A DNA stretch of 47,074 nucleotides from Thermoproteati archaeon (GTDB taxonomy: Archaea > Thermoproteota > Thermoprotei_A > Marsarchaeales > UBA168), in contig JAGDXE010000009.1 in the NCBI GenBank assembly GCA_023256375.1, positions 1 through 47,074 on the forward strand, given 5' to 3'. The notes under the pieces were generated by a model. That model saw only the letters and a program-made list of their open reading frames with translations. It made no database searches and had not been told where the DNA came from. Of this stretch, positions 24,798 to 34,480 are shown piece by piece. Both the position numbers and the translations under genes were made by a program. The first letter of the stretch is position 1, and the number at the start of each line of letters is the position of its first letter.

Positions 24798-27473
24798 TTG
24801 TCATCGTCCTTTTCATTATTATCCCCGGCGCTTAGGGCCGCCATCAGAGATTTAGGGTATTCCGAGAACAATGAAATTCAAGAGACCGCTATGCCAGTAG
24901 TAGCAAGCGGCAAAAACGTTTTGATTCTGGCGCCGACTGGCAGCGGGAAAACTGAAGCTGCAATATTTCCTCTGTTCGACGCGCTTCTAAGGGATCCTGA
25001 GGGCAGGATTATGTACGTAACTCCCCTAAGATCGCTTAACAGAGATATTGTGCTGAGGTTAAAGAAATTGGGCAAAAGCTTGGGGCTTTCAGTAGCGCTA
25101 AGACATGGGGATACGTCCAGCTGGGAAAAAACTAAGATAAGTCGCTCGCCACCCAATCTAATAGTAACTACTCCAGAGTCGCTAGAAGGGCTTCTTATAA
25201 GTCCGTCGTTAGTTAATTTTTTAAAAAAGATCAGAGCTGTTGTAATAGATGAAGCCCAGGAGCTAACTAACAGCAAAAGGGGAATAGCACTTTCCTACGC
25301 TTTAGAGAGATTGGTCAGCATAAAAGGCGAATTTCAGCGCGTAGGTTTATCTGCGTTCACGTCGGATTATGATTCAGTTGCCCGCGGAATATTTGGAAAC
25401 CGGCAGTTTGAGGTCGTACAAATTAAAGGGTTTCGTCCAGTCGATATAAGCGTTCAACTAGTTCCTAAAGATGAAGAAATTTTTGCTATAAAAAATATAG
25501 CAGATCGGAGTAGCTCAGTCTTAGTTTTTACAAATACCAGGGAAACGGCTGAATGGCTAGGAAAAAAGCTTAGCTATGTTACTGACGTTGGCGTTCATCA
25601 TGGCTCTCTCTCAAAGGAAGTCAGAGAGAATCTAGAGATGGAATTTAGATCCGGGTCTAAAAAAATTTTGGTATGCACCTCTTCATTAGAGCTCGGAATT
25701 GACGTAGGAAGGATTGACACAGTCATACAATATTATTCACCTAGAAGGGTTGAAACTTTGCTTCAAAGAATAGGTAGGGCAGGACATAGACAAGGAGGGG
25801 TAGCAAAGGGTTATATAATCACAAATAATGCTCTAGATTATTTGGAATCGCTTGTGCTTGCGAGAAGGGCTAGTCAAAGACTTACAGAAAGGTATCCCGA
25901 CCCTCCCCTTGGATTAGACGTCTTAGCTCATGAAATGGTTGGCCTTTTACTTGATCGGGGTCGGCTTAAATTAGAAGACCTGCAAACTGCTTTTTCACGC
26001 TCGTTTTATTTTAAATCGGACGAGGCAGTAATCGAAGGAATTCTGCAGGCACTTCAGCGCTTAAGAGTATTACGCGTAAGGGATGGGATTATCACAAAAA
26101 CCATCTTTACAAGAAAGTATTACGCTCTGCACGTATCAATGATACCGAATAAATCAGAATTTTTGATTCGCGAGTCCAGTAGCAGAAAAGAATTAGGTAA
26201 GTTGGACTACGAGTTTGTAATAGCTCATTGCCAGCCCGGAGCCTTGGTTCGTTTAGCAGGTAGAGATTGGCGGGTTGAGTCCGTTGATACAGAAAAAATG
26301 GAAGTATGGTTTTCTGCAACAGCAGCTTCGGGTTTAGTCCCGTCTTGGGAAGGTGAACTAATTCCAGTGGAATCCGAAATAACTACGGAAGTGGCTAGCT
26401 CAAACATTTTTTCATCGGATCTTAAACAGCTAACAGAGGCGGGGTCGCTGGTTAAACTTCAGGAAGATTTGCACAACAATCCACTTCCCGGATACGCCTT
26501 AGTTTTTTCTGGGTTGCCAGCGAACGGGCAATTCGATCTGTTTATTTCATCCCCTCTTGGAAGTAGGACTAATATGGCGTTTGGTATTGCGCTGTCCCGC
26601 TTCCTAGAAGAACATGGTTTTTCGACTAGTTTCTTTAGGGATCAGTATAAATTGGTGTTTGAAACTGGGTTGCCAATACATGACGACATAATAAAGGAAT
26701 TCTTCGGTTTAGATGATGAAAGAATAAAGCTTCTTTATATAAATGGACTTTTATCATCTCCCCTTTATTTGAGTCGTCTTCTTAGGGTTTGTCTCAGGTT
26801 AGGGTTAATCAATTCTAGCATAGTTCCTGGACAGCCTCTACTTAGAAAGATTGCTGACGCTTGGAACAATACTTGGGTAGAAAAGGAGGTAATTTCTGAA
26901 ATAGCATCCGAAGATGCTGATTTGAAGTCATTTTTATTCTTTTTATCCGAAATTAAGGATGGTAAGTTACCTTTGATTTTTGGATCAGAATACAAAAATG
27001 CATTTTTTGTAGAGAAACGCGGTAATGATTTACTTACTGCAATGGATACTATCAATAATAGGTTACTTATTACGCCCATGAAGCTAATATGCCTTAGTTG
27101 TGGCTGGCAAAACGTTTACAAAGTTTCGGAGCTTCCAGAAAAAATTAAATGCCCGCATTGTGGCTCCATGATGGTTGCGTGTACGAGTCCTTACTCGGAT
27201 ACGCAAAACTTAGTAAAAAAAGTACGCACCGGGAAAAAATTATCGCCTGACGAGAAGAAGCTAGCCGGTGAACTAATGAAATCTAGTAATTTGGTATCTC
27301 AATACGGGAGGTACGCTGCGTATGTACTGGCTGGAAGAGGAATCGGGCCAGAGACCGCCGTCAGAATCCTATTATCTGAATCAAAACTTACTTGGCCCCC
27401 TAAGGAAATAATTCGCAAGATAGCAAAAGCCGAAGCAGAGTTTAATCGTACTCATATGTTTTGGCATACTTAA
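24798..27473 (+). CDS. Lhr-like superfamily 2 ATP-dependent helicase
   Basis: APTGSGKTEAAIFPLF, VIDEAQEL, SAFTSD, VLVFTNTRETAEWLG, QRIGRAGHR; C-terminal zinc-binding CLSCGWQN...CPHCGS; TTG start. Confidence 0.88.
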   Translation: MSSSFSLLSPALRAAIRDLGYSENNEIQETAMPVVASGKNVLILAPTGSGKTEAAIFPLFDALLRDPEGRIMYVTPLRSLNRDIVLRLKKLGKSLGLSVALRHGDTSSWEKTKISRSPPNLIVTTPESLEGLLISPSLVNFLKKIRAVVIDEAQELTNSKRGIALSYALERLVSIKGEFQRVGLSAFTSDYDSVARGIFGNRQFEVVQIKGFRPVDISVQLVPKDEEIFAIKNIADRSSSVLVFTNTRETAEWLGKKLSYVTDVGVHHGSLSKEVRENLEMEFRSGSKKILVCTSSLELGIDVGRIDTVIQYYSPRRVETLLQRIGRAGHRQGGVAKGYIITNNALDYLESLVLARRASQRLTERYPDPPLGLDVLAHEMVGLLLDRGRLKLEDLQTAFSRSFYFKSDEAVIEGILQALQRLRVLRVRDGIITKTIFTRKYYALHVSMIPNKSEFLIRESSSRKELGKLDYEFVIAHCQPGALVRLAGRDWRVESVDTEKMEVWFSATAASGLVPSWEGELIPVESEITTEVASSNIFSSDLKQLTEAGSLVKLQEDLHNNPLPGYALVFSGLPANGQFDLFISSPLGSRTNMAFGIALSRFLEEHGFSTSFFRDQYKLVFETGLPIHDDIIKEFFGLDDERIKLLYINGLLSSPLYLSRLLRVCLRLGLINSSIVPGQPLLRKIADAWNNTWVEKEVISEIASEDADLKSFLFFLSEIKDGKLPLIFGSEYKNAFFVEKRGNDLLTAMDTINNRLLITPMKLICLSCGWQNVYKVSELPEKIKCPHCGSMMVACTSPYSDTQNLVKKVRTGKKLSPDEKKLAGELMKSSNLVSQYGRYAAYVLAGRGIGPETAVRILLSESKLTWPPKEIIRKIAKAEAEFNRTHMFWHT

Positions 27474-27677
27474 CGCTCAGAAATATGCGCTTGGCAATCG
27501 AATGACTACTTTGGCGATGAATGAATAAATGCGTACAAGCGAGTCTTAACGCTTTTCTTATGAAAGCGAGCATTTTAAAGTCCGTTGCGAGCTAATTATG
27601 GGGGCGGAGAAGCGATTGAGCGCGTGAATAAGCGCAGCGCCTGGATCTTCTGTTTCTCCTAGTTTGATGAACCTAAC

Positions 27678-28166
27678 TTATTGATGCGAGAAGAGGGCGG
27701 TTTTCCCGTTGTATTTTAAAACTTTAGTGTATATAGCCCAATGTATTAAGATTTCATCTATCATCTTCTCATTTTCCATTTGGTCTTCCGAAAATGAGAC
27801 TCCCTTATTAGCTAGGGCCTCGGAGACGTCTTTAGACGTTATAAAATTAGAATTTTTGCTGAGTTCTATAGCCGTTTTAAATGGCTCGATTTTACTTATG
27901 TTTACCTTTAACAGGCGTAATCCGTCGGTTTTGTTCTTAACTAATTTGAATCCTAAATCAGTCACCGCAACATCCCCTCCATCAATTTTTATCAAATCTA
28001 GTATTTCTGCCGCACTTAATATGGGGAGCATAGACTTTATATCAAAACCAAAATTATTCGCTAGTTTGGCTATATCGGCCCTGCCCCCCTCTCCTATTGC
28101 AGCTTCTATCAACGCGATGACTTGGCTGCTGCTCACATTAGCCGGAAAAACATTGGTTTGCGACAA
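27678..28166 (-). CDS. Stand-alone AAA-associated C-terminal domain-like protein (domain usually fused to nitrate/sulfonate-type ABC ATPases)
   Basis: GGRADIAKLANNFGFDIKSMLPILSAAEILDLIKIDGGDVAVTDLGFKLVKN...RLLKVNISKIEPFKTAIELSKN...DEILIHWAIYTKVLKYNGKTALF. Confidence 0.75.
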   Translation of the reverse strand: MSQTNVFPANVSSSQVIALIEAAIGEGGRADIAKLANNFGFDIKSMLPILSAAEILDLIKIDGGDVAVTDLGFKLVKNKTDGLRLLKVNISKIEPFKTAIELSKNSNFITSKDVSEALANKGVSFSEDQMENEKMIDEILIHWAIYTKVLKYNGKTALFSHQ

Positions 28167-28433
28167 GTTTAAACAACCTTAATTTTAGTCGTTTTGAAAA
28201 TTTAAACTTTTTGTGGCTTTCATTCGCTAGGTGATTACGATTTAGGCCTTTAATTAATATTTTATTTCGCGTTCAGTATATTGAGAGCTATTATAGGATG
28301 TTTTATGCTTTAAACTAATAGCCATTATAAAAGTAAGGTTTTGGATCGTCATGTTTTTAAATAGACGCTCTAATTTATTATGCGCATAGAGATGACCCAG
28401 TTTGGGGATCAGTTCCACGGCCCCTAGACGAGG

Positions 28434-29282
28434 ATGATAGTATTGCTGGTCAAAGAAATAATGAATGATAAGCCAATATTTGTTGAAGTACCAAGTAATA
28501 GAAAGGTCGCCTTATCTATATTACTAAAAAATGAGGTATCATCTGCACCAGTAGTTAGGAAGGGTAAAAATACGTTAACGGGTATAATATCAATAAACGA
28601 ACTCATGAATAAAAGCGAGACCGATCAGACGGCGCTTATAATGAATAGCCGGCCTCCGAAAGTTAAGTCGAAAGACCCAATACAAAAAGCGGCGAAAGCA
28701 ATTATAAAAAGCGGGTTTAGAGCGGTGCCCGTAGTAGACGACGAAGGAAAACTAATCGGTATAGTATCTGTTGAAGATTTACTGTTTAAGGGGAACGATG
28801 AAATTATGTTTGGTAACAACGCTGAAAGTTACGTGTCATACAGTTTTGCATCAGCATGGATTCAGACCCCGTTGGCCATAGCGTATAAAATAATGAAATA
28901 TTACGGATCTGAGACTTTGACTTTAATAGATGACCACGGAAACGCTACCAATTTTATGACCGAATTTGACTTCTTAAGAGAATTAGAAGAGGAGTACAGT
29001 AGCACTAAGTCGTTTATGCAGGCTTCAAGCGAGGGAGAAGATTGGGATTGGTCTGTATCACCCGTACTTTACATGGGAACGAAAGCGCTTACTTTTCCTA
29101 ATAAAAGATTGTCAGAGGTTAAATCTAGAAAACTTCCGATAGTGCCATCTGGGACCCCGGTAAAAACGGTAGTTGAAGAAATGCAGAAGAATAGTTCCCC
29201 ACAAGTTGGCGTTGGAAACGACCGTGGAATAAAGGGTATGGTATTCGATTTAAACTTAGTTGAGGACTTATTAATTCCTTAA
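28434..29282 (+). CDS. CBS-domain protein (likely four CBS motifs)
   Basis: VKEIMNDKPIFVEVPSNRKVALSILLKNEVSSAPVVRKGKNTLTGIISINELM...AIIKSGFRAVPVVDDEGKLIGIVSVEDLL. Confidence 0.88.
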   Translation: MIVLLVKEIMNDKPIFVEVPSNRKVALSILLKNEVSSAPVVRKGKNTLTGIISINELMNKSETDQTALIMNSRPPKVKSKDPIQKAAKAIIKSGFRAVPVVDDEGKLIGIVSVEDLLFKGNDEIMFGNNAESYVSYSFASAWIQTPLAIAYKIMKYYGSETLTLIDDHGNATNFMTEFDFLRELEEEYSSTKSFMQASSEGEDWDWSVSPVLYMGTKALTFPNKRLSEVKSRKLPIVPSGTPVKTVVEEMQKNSSPQVGVGNDRGIKGMVFDLNLVEDLLIP

Positions 29283-29283
29283 C

Positions 29284-29436
29284 TTATTTTTTTGCATTAA
29301 ATTTTGGTGTTGCGCCAAAGCCGCAACTGGAACACCTATGAGTATGCACGTTAAATGTATGCTTGCCGCATCTTCTGCATATAACGTGCGTTTTTTTATT
29401 CGCGCCTCTTCCCATAGCTGAAGTGCCATTACTCAA
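29284..29436 (-). CDS. rpl37e: Ribosomal protein L37e
   Basis: Manual translation: MSNGTSAMGRGANKKTHVICRRCGKHTFNVHTHRCSSCGFGATPKFNAKK*; TTG start at 29436; canonical C..C...C..C of L37e. Not in ORF track. Confidence 0.92.
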   Translation of the reverse strand: MSNGTSAMGRGANKKTHVICRRCGKHTFNVHTHRCSSCGFGATPKFNAKK

Positions 29437-29486
29437 GTTTATTCATGTACTTAACTGCGCCTAATAAAAGGCTTTTGCCGTTTTTA

Positions 29487-30476
29487 TTAGGTACCTTGAT
29501 TAACTCCGCCCTTATTCTGTACGGTATAAGCAATATTTATTAACCTTGACTTTTCCTCGGCTTCAGAGCCAGTTTTAAATTTATACGTAACTGTAAATTC
29601 TAGCGAATCGCCATCAATCGAATTAAATTCAACCTTTGCCCCTGCCTCTTCTAAGGCTTGTTTTACGTTCTCCGCGTTTCTATTTATTTTTATGCTAAAG
29701 TTTCCCATGTTTTCAGTCTGTTTAGCTAAGAATGTTCCCCCAGTTAATACTGAGTAGCTTGGCAACAAGAGAACTCCTTTTTCGGTTTGTATTTCCGTGA
29801 CAAATTCATTTAGCTCGCGAATCTTTCCCTTTATATTTAGGGCGGGAATAAAAATATCGTCTCCAAGCTTATAATTAAAAACCTTTTTATTGTCAGGATC
29901 ACCTTTTGCAATTAGGAAAAATCCTTGGACTAGGGCAGAGTTCGGAATTATTAATTCAGTCCCCCCCTCAGTTTTTACGGAAGTATAAATAGTAGTTATT
30001 TTTGTGATTACTCCTGGTAAATTATTTATAAAGATTTTATCCCCAACCTTTATTGGAAAAGCCGCATAAATAAAAGCGCCAGATATTAAATTACTCGCTA
30101 AAGTTGATATTGCTAGACCTACTACAATCGCAGCTATTCCTCCGCTAACAAGAATAGTAGTTAAACTGACCTTAATTATAGATAGTATTACTAATGTGCC
30201 TATCGTTAGTATTATTATTTCAAATATAAATGTCAGCAAGCCGGCAAGATGAGGACCTAAGTATTTTGTTAATATTTTTGATAAATCCTTTAGTATGTAA
30301 AGCAAAACTCCTGTCGCGAAAATCACAATCAATATATGAATATTTGTTTTTGTAGTTGTTTTTAAATGTATTAGTGGTGCTAAGAAATAATCGAATATCA
30401 TTAAAAATATAACCGTAACGATAATTACGATAGCTAGCTTTAACAGTAAGAGCTTCGCGTTGTTTTCAGCAGTCAT
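29487..30476 (-). CDS. MscS-family mechanosensitive channel
   Basis: VSGGIAAIVVGLAISTLASNLISGAFIYAAFPIKVGDKIFINNLPGVITKITTIYTSVKTEGGTELIIPNSALV. Confidence 0.9.
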   Translation of the reverse strand: MTAENNAKLLLLKLAIVIIVTVIFLMIFDYFLAPLIHLKTTTKTNIHILIVIFATGVLLYILKDLSKILTKYLGPHLAGLLTFIFEIIILTIGTLVILSIIKVSLTTILVSGGIAAIVVGLAISTLASNLISGAFIYAAFPIKVGDKIFINNLPGVITKITTIYTSVKTEGGTELIIPNSALVQGFFLIAKGDPDNKKVFNYKLGDDIFIPALNIKGKIRELNEFVTEIQTEKGVLLLPSYSVLTGGTFLAKQTENMGNFSIKINRNAENVKQALEEAGAKVEFNSIDGDSLEFTVTYKFKTGSEAEEKSRLINIAYTVQNKGGVNQGT

Positions 30477-30521
30477 ATTCAGATAATTGCATTATGCATT
30501 TAAGAGTGTTATCATATTGCT

Positions 30522-30929
30522 TTGATTGGTATGTCGGCTTACGCTTCAAATATGCAGGATTCGTTGCAAGCCCTTTTGGACAGGTTATCTGATATGAGCG
30601 AAGGTGAAAGATTGAAGGTTATTTCGTCGCTTTTCGGCCGCCGCGGAAAAAAAGCGATATCGGCGTTTAAAATGAACGATACAATTATGAAATTGCAAGG
30701 GTACGACATTTATATTGTAAAAGGAGATAAAAAAAATTATTTGCTTTTTGGATTAAGTTATTGCAGTTGCGAAGATTTTTATTTAAATAACGTCCTTAGA
30801 AAAATAAGTAAACCATGTTATCATCAGTTGTTGTTGGCCTTAGTACTGGCGGCCAAAACGCCAATCAAAGAGGTTAATGTTAACGATTTTAAGAAATACA
30901 TAGAGTCCGACGGTGCTTTAATCCTTTGA
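30522..30929 (+). CDS. Small SWIM zinc-finger protein
   Basis: CSCEDFYLNNVLRKISKPCYHQLLLAL matches CxC...CxH SWIM. Confidence 0.78.
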   Translation: MIGMSAYASNMQDSLQALLDRLSDMSEGERLKVISSLFGRRGKKAISAFKMNDTIMKLQGYDIYIVKGDKKNYLLFGLSYCSCEDFYLNNVLRKISKPCYHQLLLALVLAAKTPIKEVNVNDFKKYIESDGALIL

Positions 30930-30930
30930 G

Positions 30931-31053
30931 TGCCCTACCAGTTAAAGGACCCTGCAGAGCTACTGCCCCACTGAATCCTTTACGCGGGCGGGCTTGACTT
31001 CCGGGTTCGGAATGGGTCCGGGTATTTCCCCGCTCGCTATGACCGGCAGGACA
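30931..31053 (-). rRNA. rrf: 5S ribosomal RNA
   Basis: Minus strand TGTCCTGCCGGTCATAGCGAGCGGGGAAATACCCGGACCCATTCCGAACCCGGAAGTCAAGCCC...GGTAGGGCA; helix I TGTCCTGCC/GGTAGGGCA pairs fully with wobbles. Confidence 0.93.
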
Positions 31054-31095
31054 AATTAATTAGGCGCCTAGAATTAAGCTTAACTCCAAGACGCG

Positions 31096-32826
31096 TTAAA
31101 GAATCCACGTGAAAGAAGCCCCTAGTGCTACCAGTAATAGCAAAGAAATAAATGAGTACTTCTCAAGAATTGGTATCGATGTTTTAATGGCTTCATTGAT
31201 TTTTTCCAAATTTTCCGACCCTATAATTTTTACTTCGTCCAACCGTTTTTGAGCCAATATTACTGCGTCTTTTTCTTTGCTTAACGCTAGTTTTGCGGCC
31301 TCAATAGCCATATTTATCACTGCTCTTTGGTCTTCAGCTCCTACCATACTGTACCTATTTACTGATTGAAGCGACGTAGAAAGTTGATGATTATCAGTTG
31401 TAGAAACCTCGACGTCTTTAAATCCAAGGGTCTTCAGCTCTTCAATTATTTTATCCCTTAGCCCCGATATCATGTTGTTTCCCTGAAATGAAACGAGAAT
31501 ACCCCTTTTATCCTGAGTTTTCCAGCTTAAGGCTACAGCTCCGCCGTCGCAGATGCCCGTCTTTAGAGAAGCCTTATAGTTTATATGCGAAAAACCGACA
31601 AAAAAATCTTGGGGGGTTATTTTATTCTTTAAAAGCCCTAGGATGCCGTCGTGAATTTGATCGACATTTGACGGTGGGAAGTAGTTGAGAGTTGAATAAC
31701 CATCCAAAGGGCCCGAGTTATGCGCGTCGGCTAATTTACAACCCAGCGTCTCTAAATAATCTCCAGTATTTTGAGGTATGTCGTCGCAAGGAAGAGGTGC
31801 TTTACTTAATACTATAAGATTGTTGTCTTCAAGCAATAATGAAGTCATGGTGAACGGCCCAGCGCGCCGCTGATCAAAATATGCTTTCTCATAAACTCTC
31901 CAATTTACAGGTGGATCGATAGTAGTTTTAACCAACGGTTTTGGTACGCTTTCTGCTATAAGCTTTGAAAAATTAAAAGCAAGTTTTTTAGAAGGCATAT
32001 CGTTTTCATGACTACCTTTACCTCTTAGCACTAGGCACGGGGCGTTAGTTGCCTTCTCTAGGTTATCGGATATCATTAGCGGTAGCGTGCTGCTGCCAAC
32101 TTCGTGAAATGGTCCAGGATGGACATCCGTTATAACTAAACTCCCTAACGGCGTACCCGTTATCTTATCTATAAAATACATTATATTGGTAGCTATACTT
32201 TTCTTTATCGAAAGTTGTTGCAAATATTGTTCATATTCTTCATCATTTTTATTAAACCAAGCTCTAAAGAAACTGGCACCGAACCTTGAACCTTTTATAC
32301 CGATTATTCTTTTTGTGTATTTATCAATTTCATGTATCGTAAGGTACGTTAAAATTATATCTAATGTAAATATTGATAGAATATATATTAATGTAAATCC
32401 TCTAGAAATTAGAATCATTGGAAAGAAAAATATAAATATAATTGGGATAGAAGTCAAAGAACTACCTCCAGCTGCTATGTAAGATAAGGCCAGAGGATAT
32501 GATGTTAGCGCCAAACCTATGATGTAAACGCTTTCGTGAGGTAGCAAATAGATTAATAGCGCTGGTAATGAGTAAAATATATCTGCTAGTAGAACGGACT
32601 GTCTAGCGTTAAATAGCTGCTTAGCCTGGAGGTTCGTGACCAAAAAAGTTACGGCTAAGACCTCTGCTATAGAAAATAATACTGCTTGGAAAAGCGAGTA
32701 GGCGCGAGCAAAGATTACTAGCAACTCTAAAACAGATATGGGGTATACTAGCCAATCAGGTATTGGTACATGAAAAAGCCACTTCTTTCTTTTCTCTATT
32801 TCGTTTGCTGACTTCTCAGGATCCAA
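31096..32826 (-). CDS. DUF2070 family membrane protein
   Basis: N-terminal multi-TM, soluble SLVITDVHPGPFHEVGSSTLPLMISDNLEKATNAPCLVLRGKGSHENDMPS..., C-terminal TM. Confidence 0.85.
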   Translation of the reverse strand: MDPEKSANEIEKRKKWLFHVPIPDWLVYPISVLELLVIFARAYSLFQAVLFSIAEVLAVTFLVTNLQAKQLFNARQSVLLADIFYSLPALLIYLLPHESVYIIGLALTSYPLALSYIAAGGSSLTSIPIIFIFFFPMILISRGFTLIYILSIFTLDIILTYLTIHEIDKYTKRIIGIKGSRFGASFFRAWFNKNDEEYEQYLQQLSIKKSIATNIMYFIDKITGTPLGSLVITDVHPGPFHEVGSSTLPLMISDNLEKATNAPCLVLRGKGSHENDMPSKKLAFNFSKLIAESVPKPLVKTTIDPPVNWRVYEKAYFDQRRAGPFTMTSLLLEDNNLIVLSKAPLPCDDIPQNTGDYLETLGCKLADAHNSGPLDGYSTLNYFPPSNVDQIHDGILGLLKNKITPQDFFVGFSHINYKASLKTGICDGGAVALSWKTQDKRGILVSFQGNNMISGLRDKIIEELKTLGFKDVEVSTTDNHQLSTSLQSVNRYSMVGAEDQRAVINMAIEAAKLALSKEKDAVILAQKRLDEVKIIGSENLEKINEAIKTSIPILEKYSFISLLLLVALGASFTWIL

Positions 32827-32835
32827 TTTTACCCC

Positions 32836-33015
32836 TTAAGGCTTAATAAAACTAAAAGCACCCGCGTCCGCTAAAGCTACAATAACGGAAAAAGTTACGG
32901 CTATCGCTATAACAAGGCTGGGTTTAAAGTTAATTCCCTTATCCTCCTCGTAATACCTTACTAGGCCAGCCGCCGTCATAGGAGCTGGTCCCTCTTTCTT
33001 TCTTCTTTTACTCAT
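32836..33015 (-). CDS. Preprotein translocase Sec61-beta/SecG (archaeal)
   Basis: Manual translation: MSKRRKKEGPAPMTAAGLVRYYEEDKGINFKPSLVIAIAVTFSVIVALADAGAFSFIKP*; typical Sec61-beta with a TM. Not in ORF track. Confidence 0.92.
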   Translation of the reverse strand: MSKRRKKEGPAPMTAAGLVRYYEEDKGINFKPSLVIAIAVTFSVIVALADAGAFSFIKP

Positions 33016-33207
33016 AATAAATTTACTCTTTCTTGCTTAAACGCGTAACGGTTTAAGAAATACCGCGTGCCTCTAAAATGAACTATAAGTACTTGTAAAA
33101 ATGAAAGGAATAAATGCGAAGATATTCTGTATAAAATTGCGTTGTATGATTACGGAACTACCCGCAGCGAATTATAAGCGCTAGCAAGTAGCTTTACAAA
33201 TATCGTT

Positions 33208-34293
33208 TTATCTTTGCAGGTATGGAGAAAATATTTCTTGAAGATGTTTAGATTTAGCGTCATTAGTTAGATGGTCTCTGACGGGCTTTATAGCTTGATC
33301 TAAAGCTTCTGCAACCGCGTGCTTAAGATCTAATGGGTGAAGTTTTCCCTCCGAATAATCTCTTGCAAGTACTTCAAAATTCGTATATTCGATATCACCG
33401 CCGTGCACTAGTTCCCTTTCTACTTTTAGCCGTTCAAATAATGGGAAAATTATGTATTTTGAATATTCGATTAAAGGATTCCCATCTAAATTTTTTGGAG
33501 GGCATACTGCACCTAAAATTTTTTTCTCTATATTTTCTTTATCGTCTGTTAAATATATTGTATTTTTAGGGTTTGACTTTGACATTTTACTAGATATGAT
33601 TGCGTCCCGCTTAGCGTCTTCGTCCATACCTTTTCCAGCTTTTAATCCCTCCAACCCTACGAGAATGTGATGGTGTACGCCTACCGGTTTTTTACGGCCT
33701 AGCTTCTCAGCTACTTCCCTAGCTAGCATATTGGCTTTTCTTTGGTCGAGACCAAGTTGACATATATCTACCCCAAGTTGAAATATATCGGTTACTTGCA
33801 TAACTGGATAAAATAGCCAAGCGATTTTATCCGAACCGAGCTCATTTCTTCCCATTATTGGAAGGCTGCGAGTTACCCTGCTTACGGTCGTAAAGTTTGA
33901 TATTTTTAGCATAGTTGTTAGATAGTCCCTGTTCAAGATATCACTACTCCATACGATTTGTACTGACTCGCTTCCAACTGGTATACCTTCACTTTTCCAT
34001 GCTTCAATAAAATATTCGCCCGCAGCTTTTATTGCGTCCATGTTTCCCCCAAGTTTTCCATTTAACCAAGCGTGCCAATCGGCTAAGAAAAGCTTGAACT
34101 TAACGCCTACGTCTAATAATTTCTTTATAGTAATTGCTCTGTATAAAAGTGGGAGATGAGCAATCCCTGACGGTTCAAACCCATCGTACGCTAGGGGGTG
34201 CTCGTTTTCTTCTAAGAGGTTTTGCAAATCACTTCTAGTTATTATCTCTTCAGCTACTTCATCGAACACCTTCATTTTTTCATATACGTTCAA
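33208..34293 (-). CDS. tyrS: Tyrosyl-tRNA synthetase
   Basis: AYDGFEPSGIAHLPLLYRAI...KLFLADWHAWLNGKLGG...SKMSKSNPKNTIYL. Confidence 0.93.
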   Translation of the reverse strand: MNVYEKMKVFDEVAEEIITRSDLQNLLEENEHPLAYDGFEPSGIAHLPLLYRAITIKKLLDVGVKFKLFLADWHAWLNGKLGGNMDAIKAAGEYFIEAWKSEGIPVGSESVQIVWSSDILNRDYLTTMLKISNFTTVSRVTRSLPIMGRNELGSDKIAWLFYPVMQVTDIFQLGVDICQLGLDQRKANMLAREVAEKLGRKKPVGVHHHILVGLEGLKAGKGMDEDAKRDAIISSKMSKSNPKNTIYLTDDKENIEKKILGAVCPPKNLDGNPLIEYSKYIIFPLFERLKVERELVHGGDIEYTNFEVLARDYSEGKLHPLDLKHAVAEALDQAIKPVRDHLTNDAKSKHLQEIFSPYLQR

Positions 34294-34480
34294 CGAAAAG
34301 TAGCCTCCAAGCCCTCGTAAAAAATATAGAGCTTAACATTTTACGATTATAAAACAAGGATTTAAAAACTTTCATCTATTTCTGGATTGGGCCCTTTTTG
34401 CGACCGATCTCATAGTAAGCATTTTGCCCTCTCCTCGGTTCCTAGAAGGGTCCAGTGCTTAGGGAACATAAAATTTAAGT

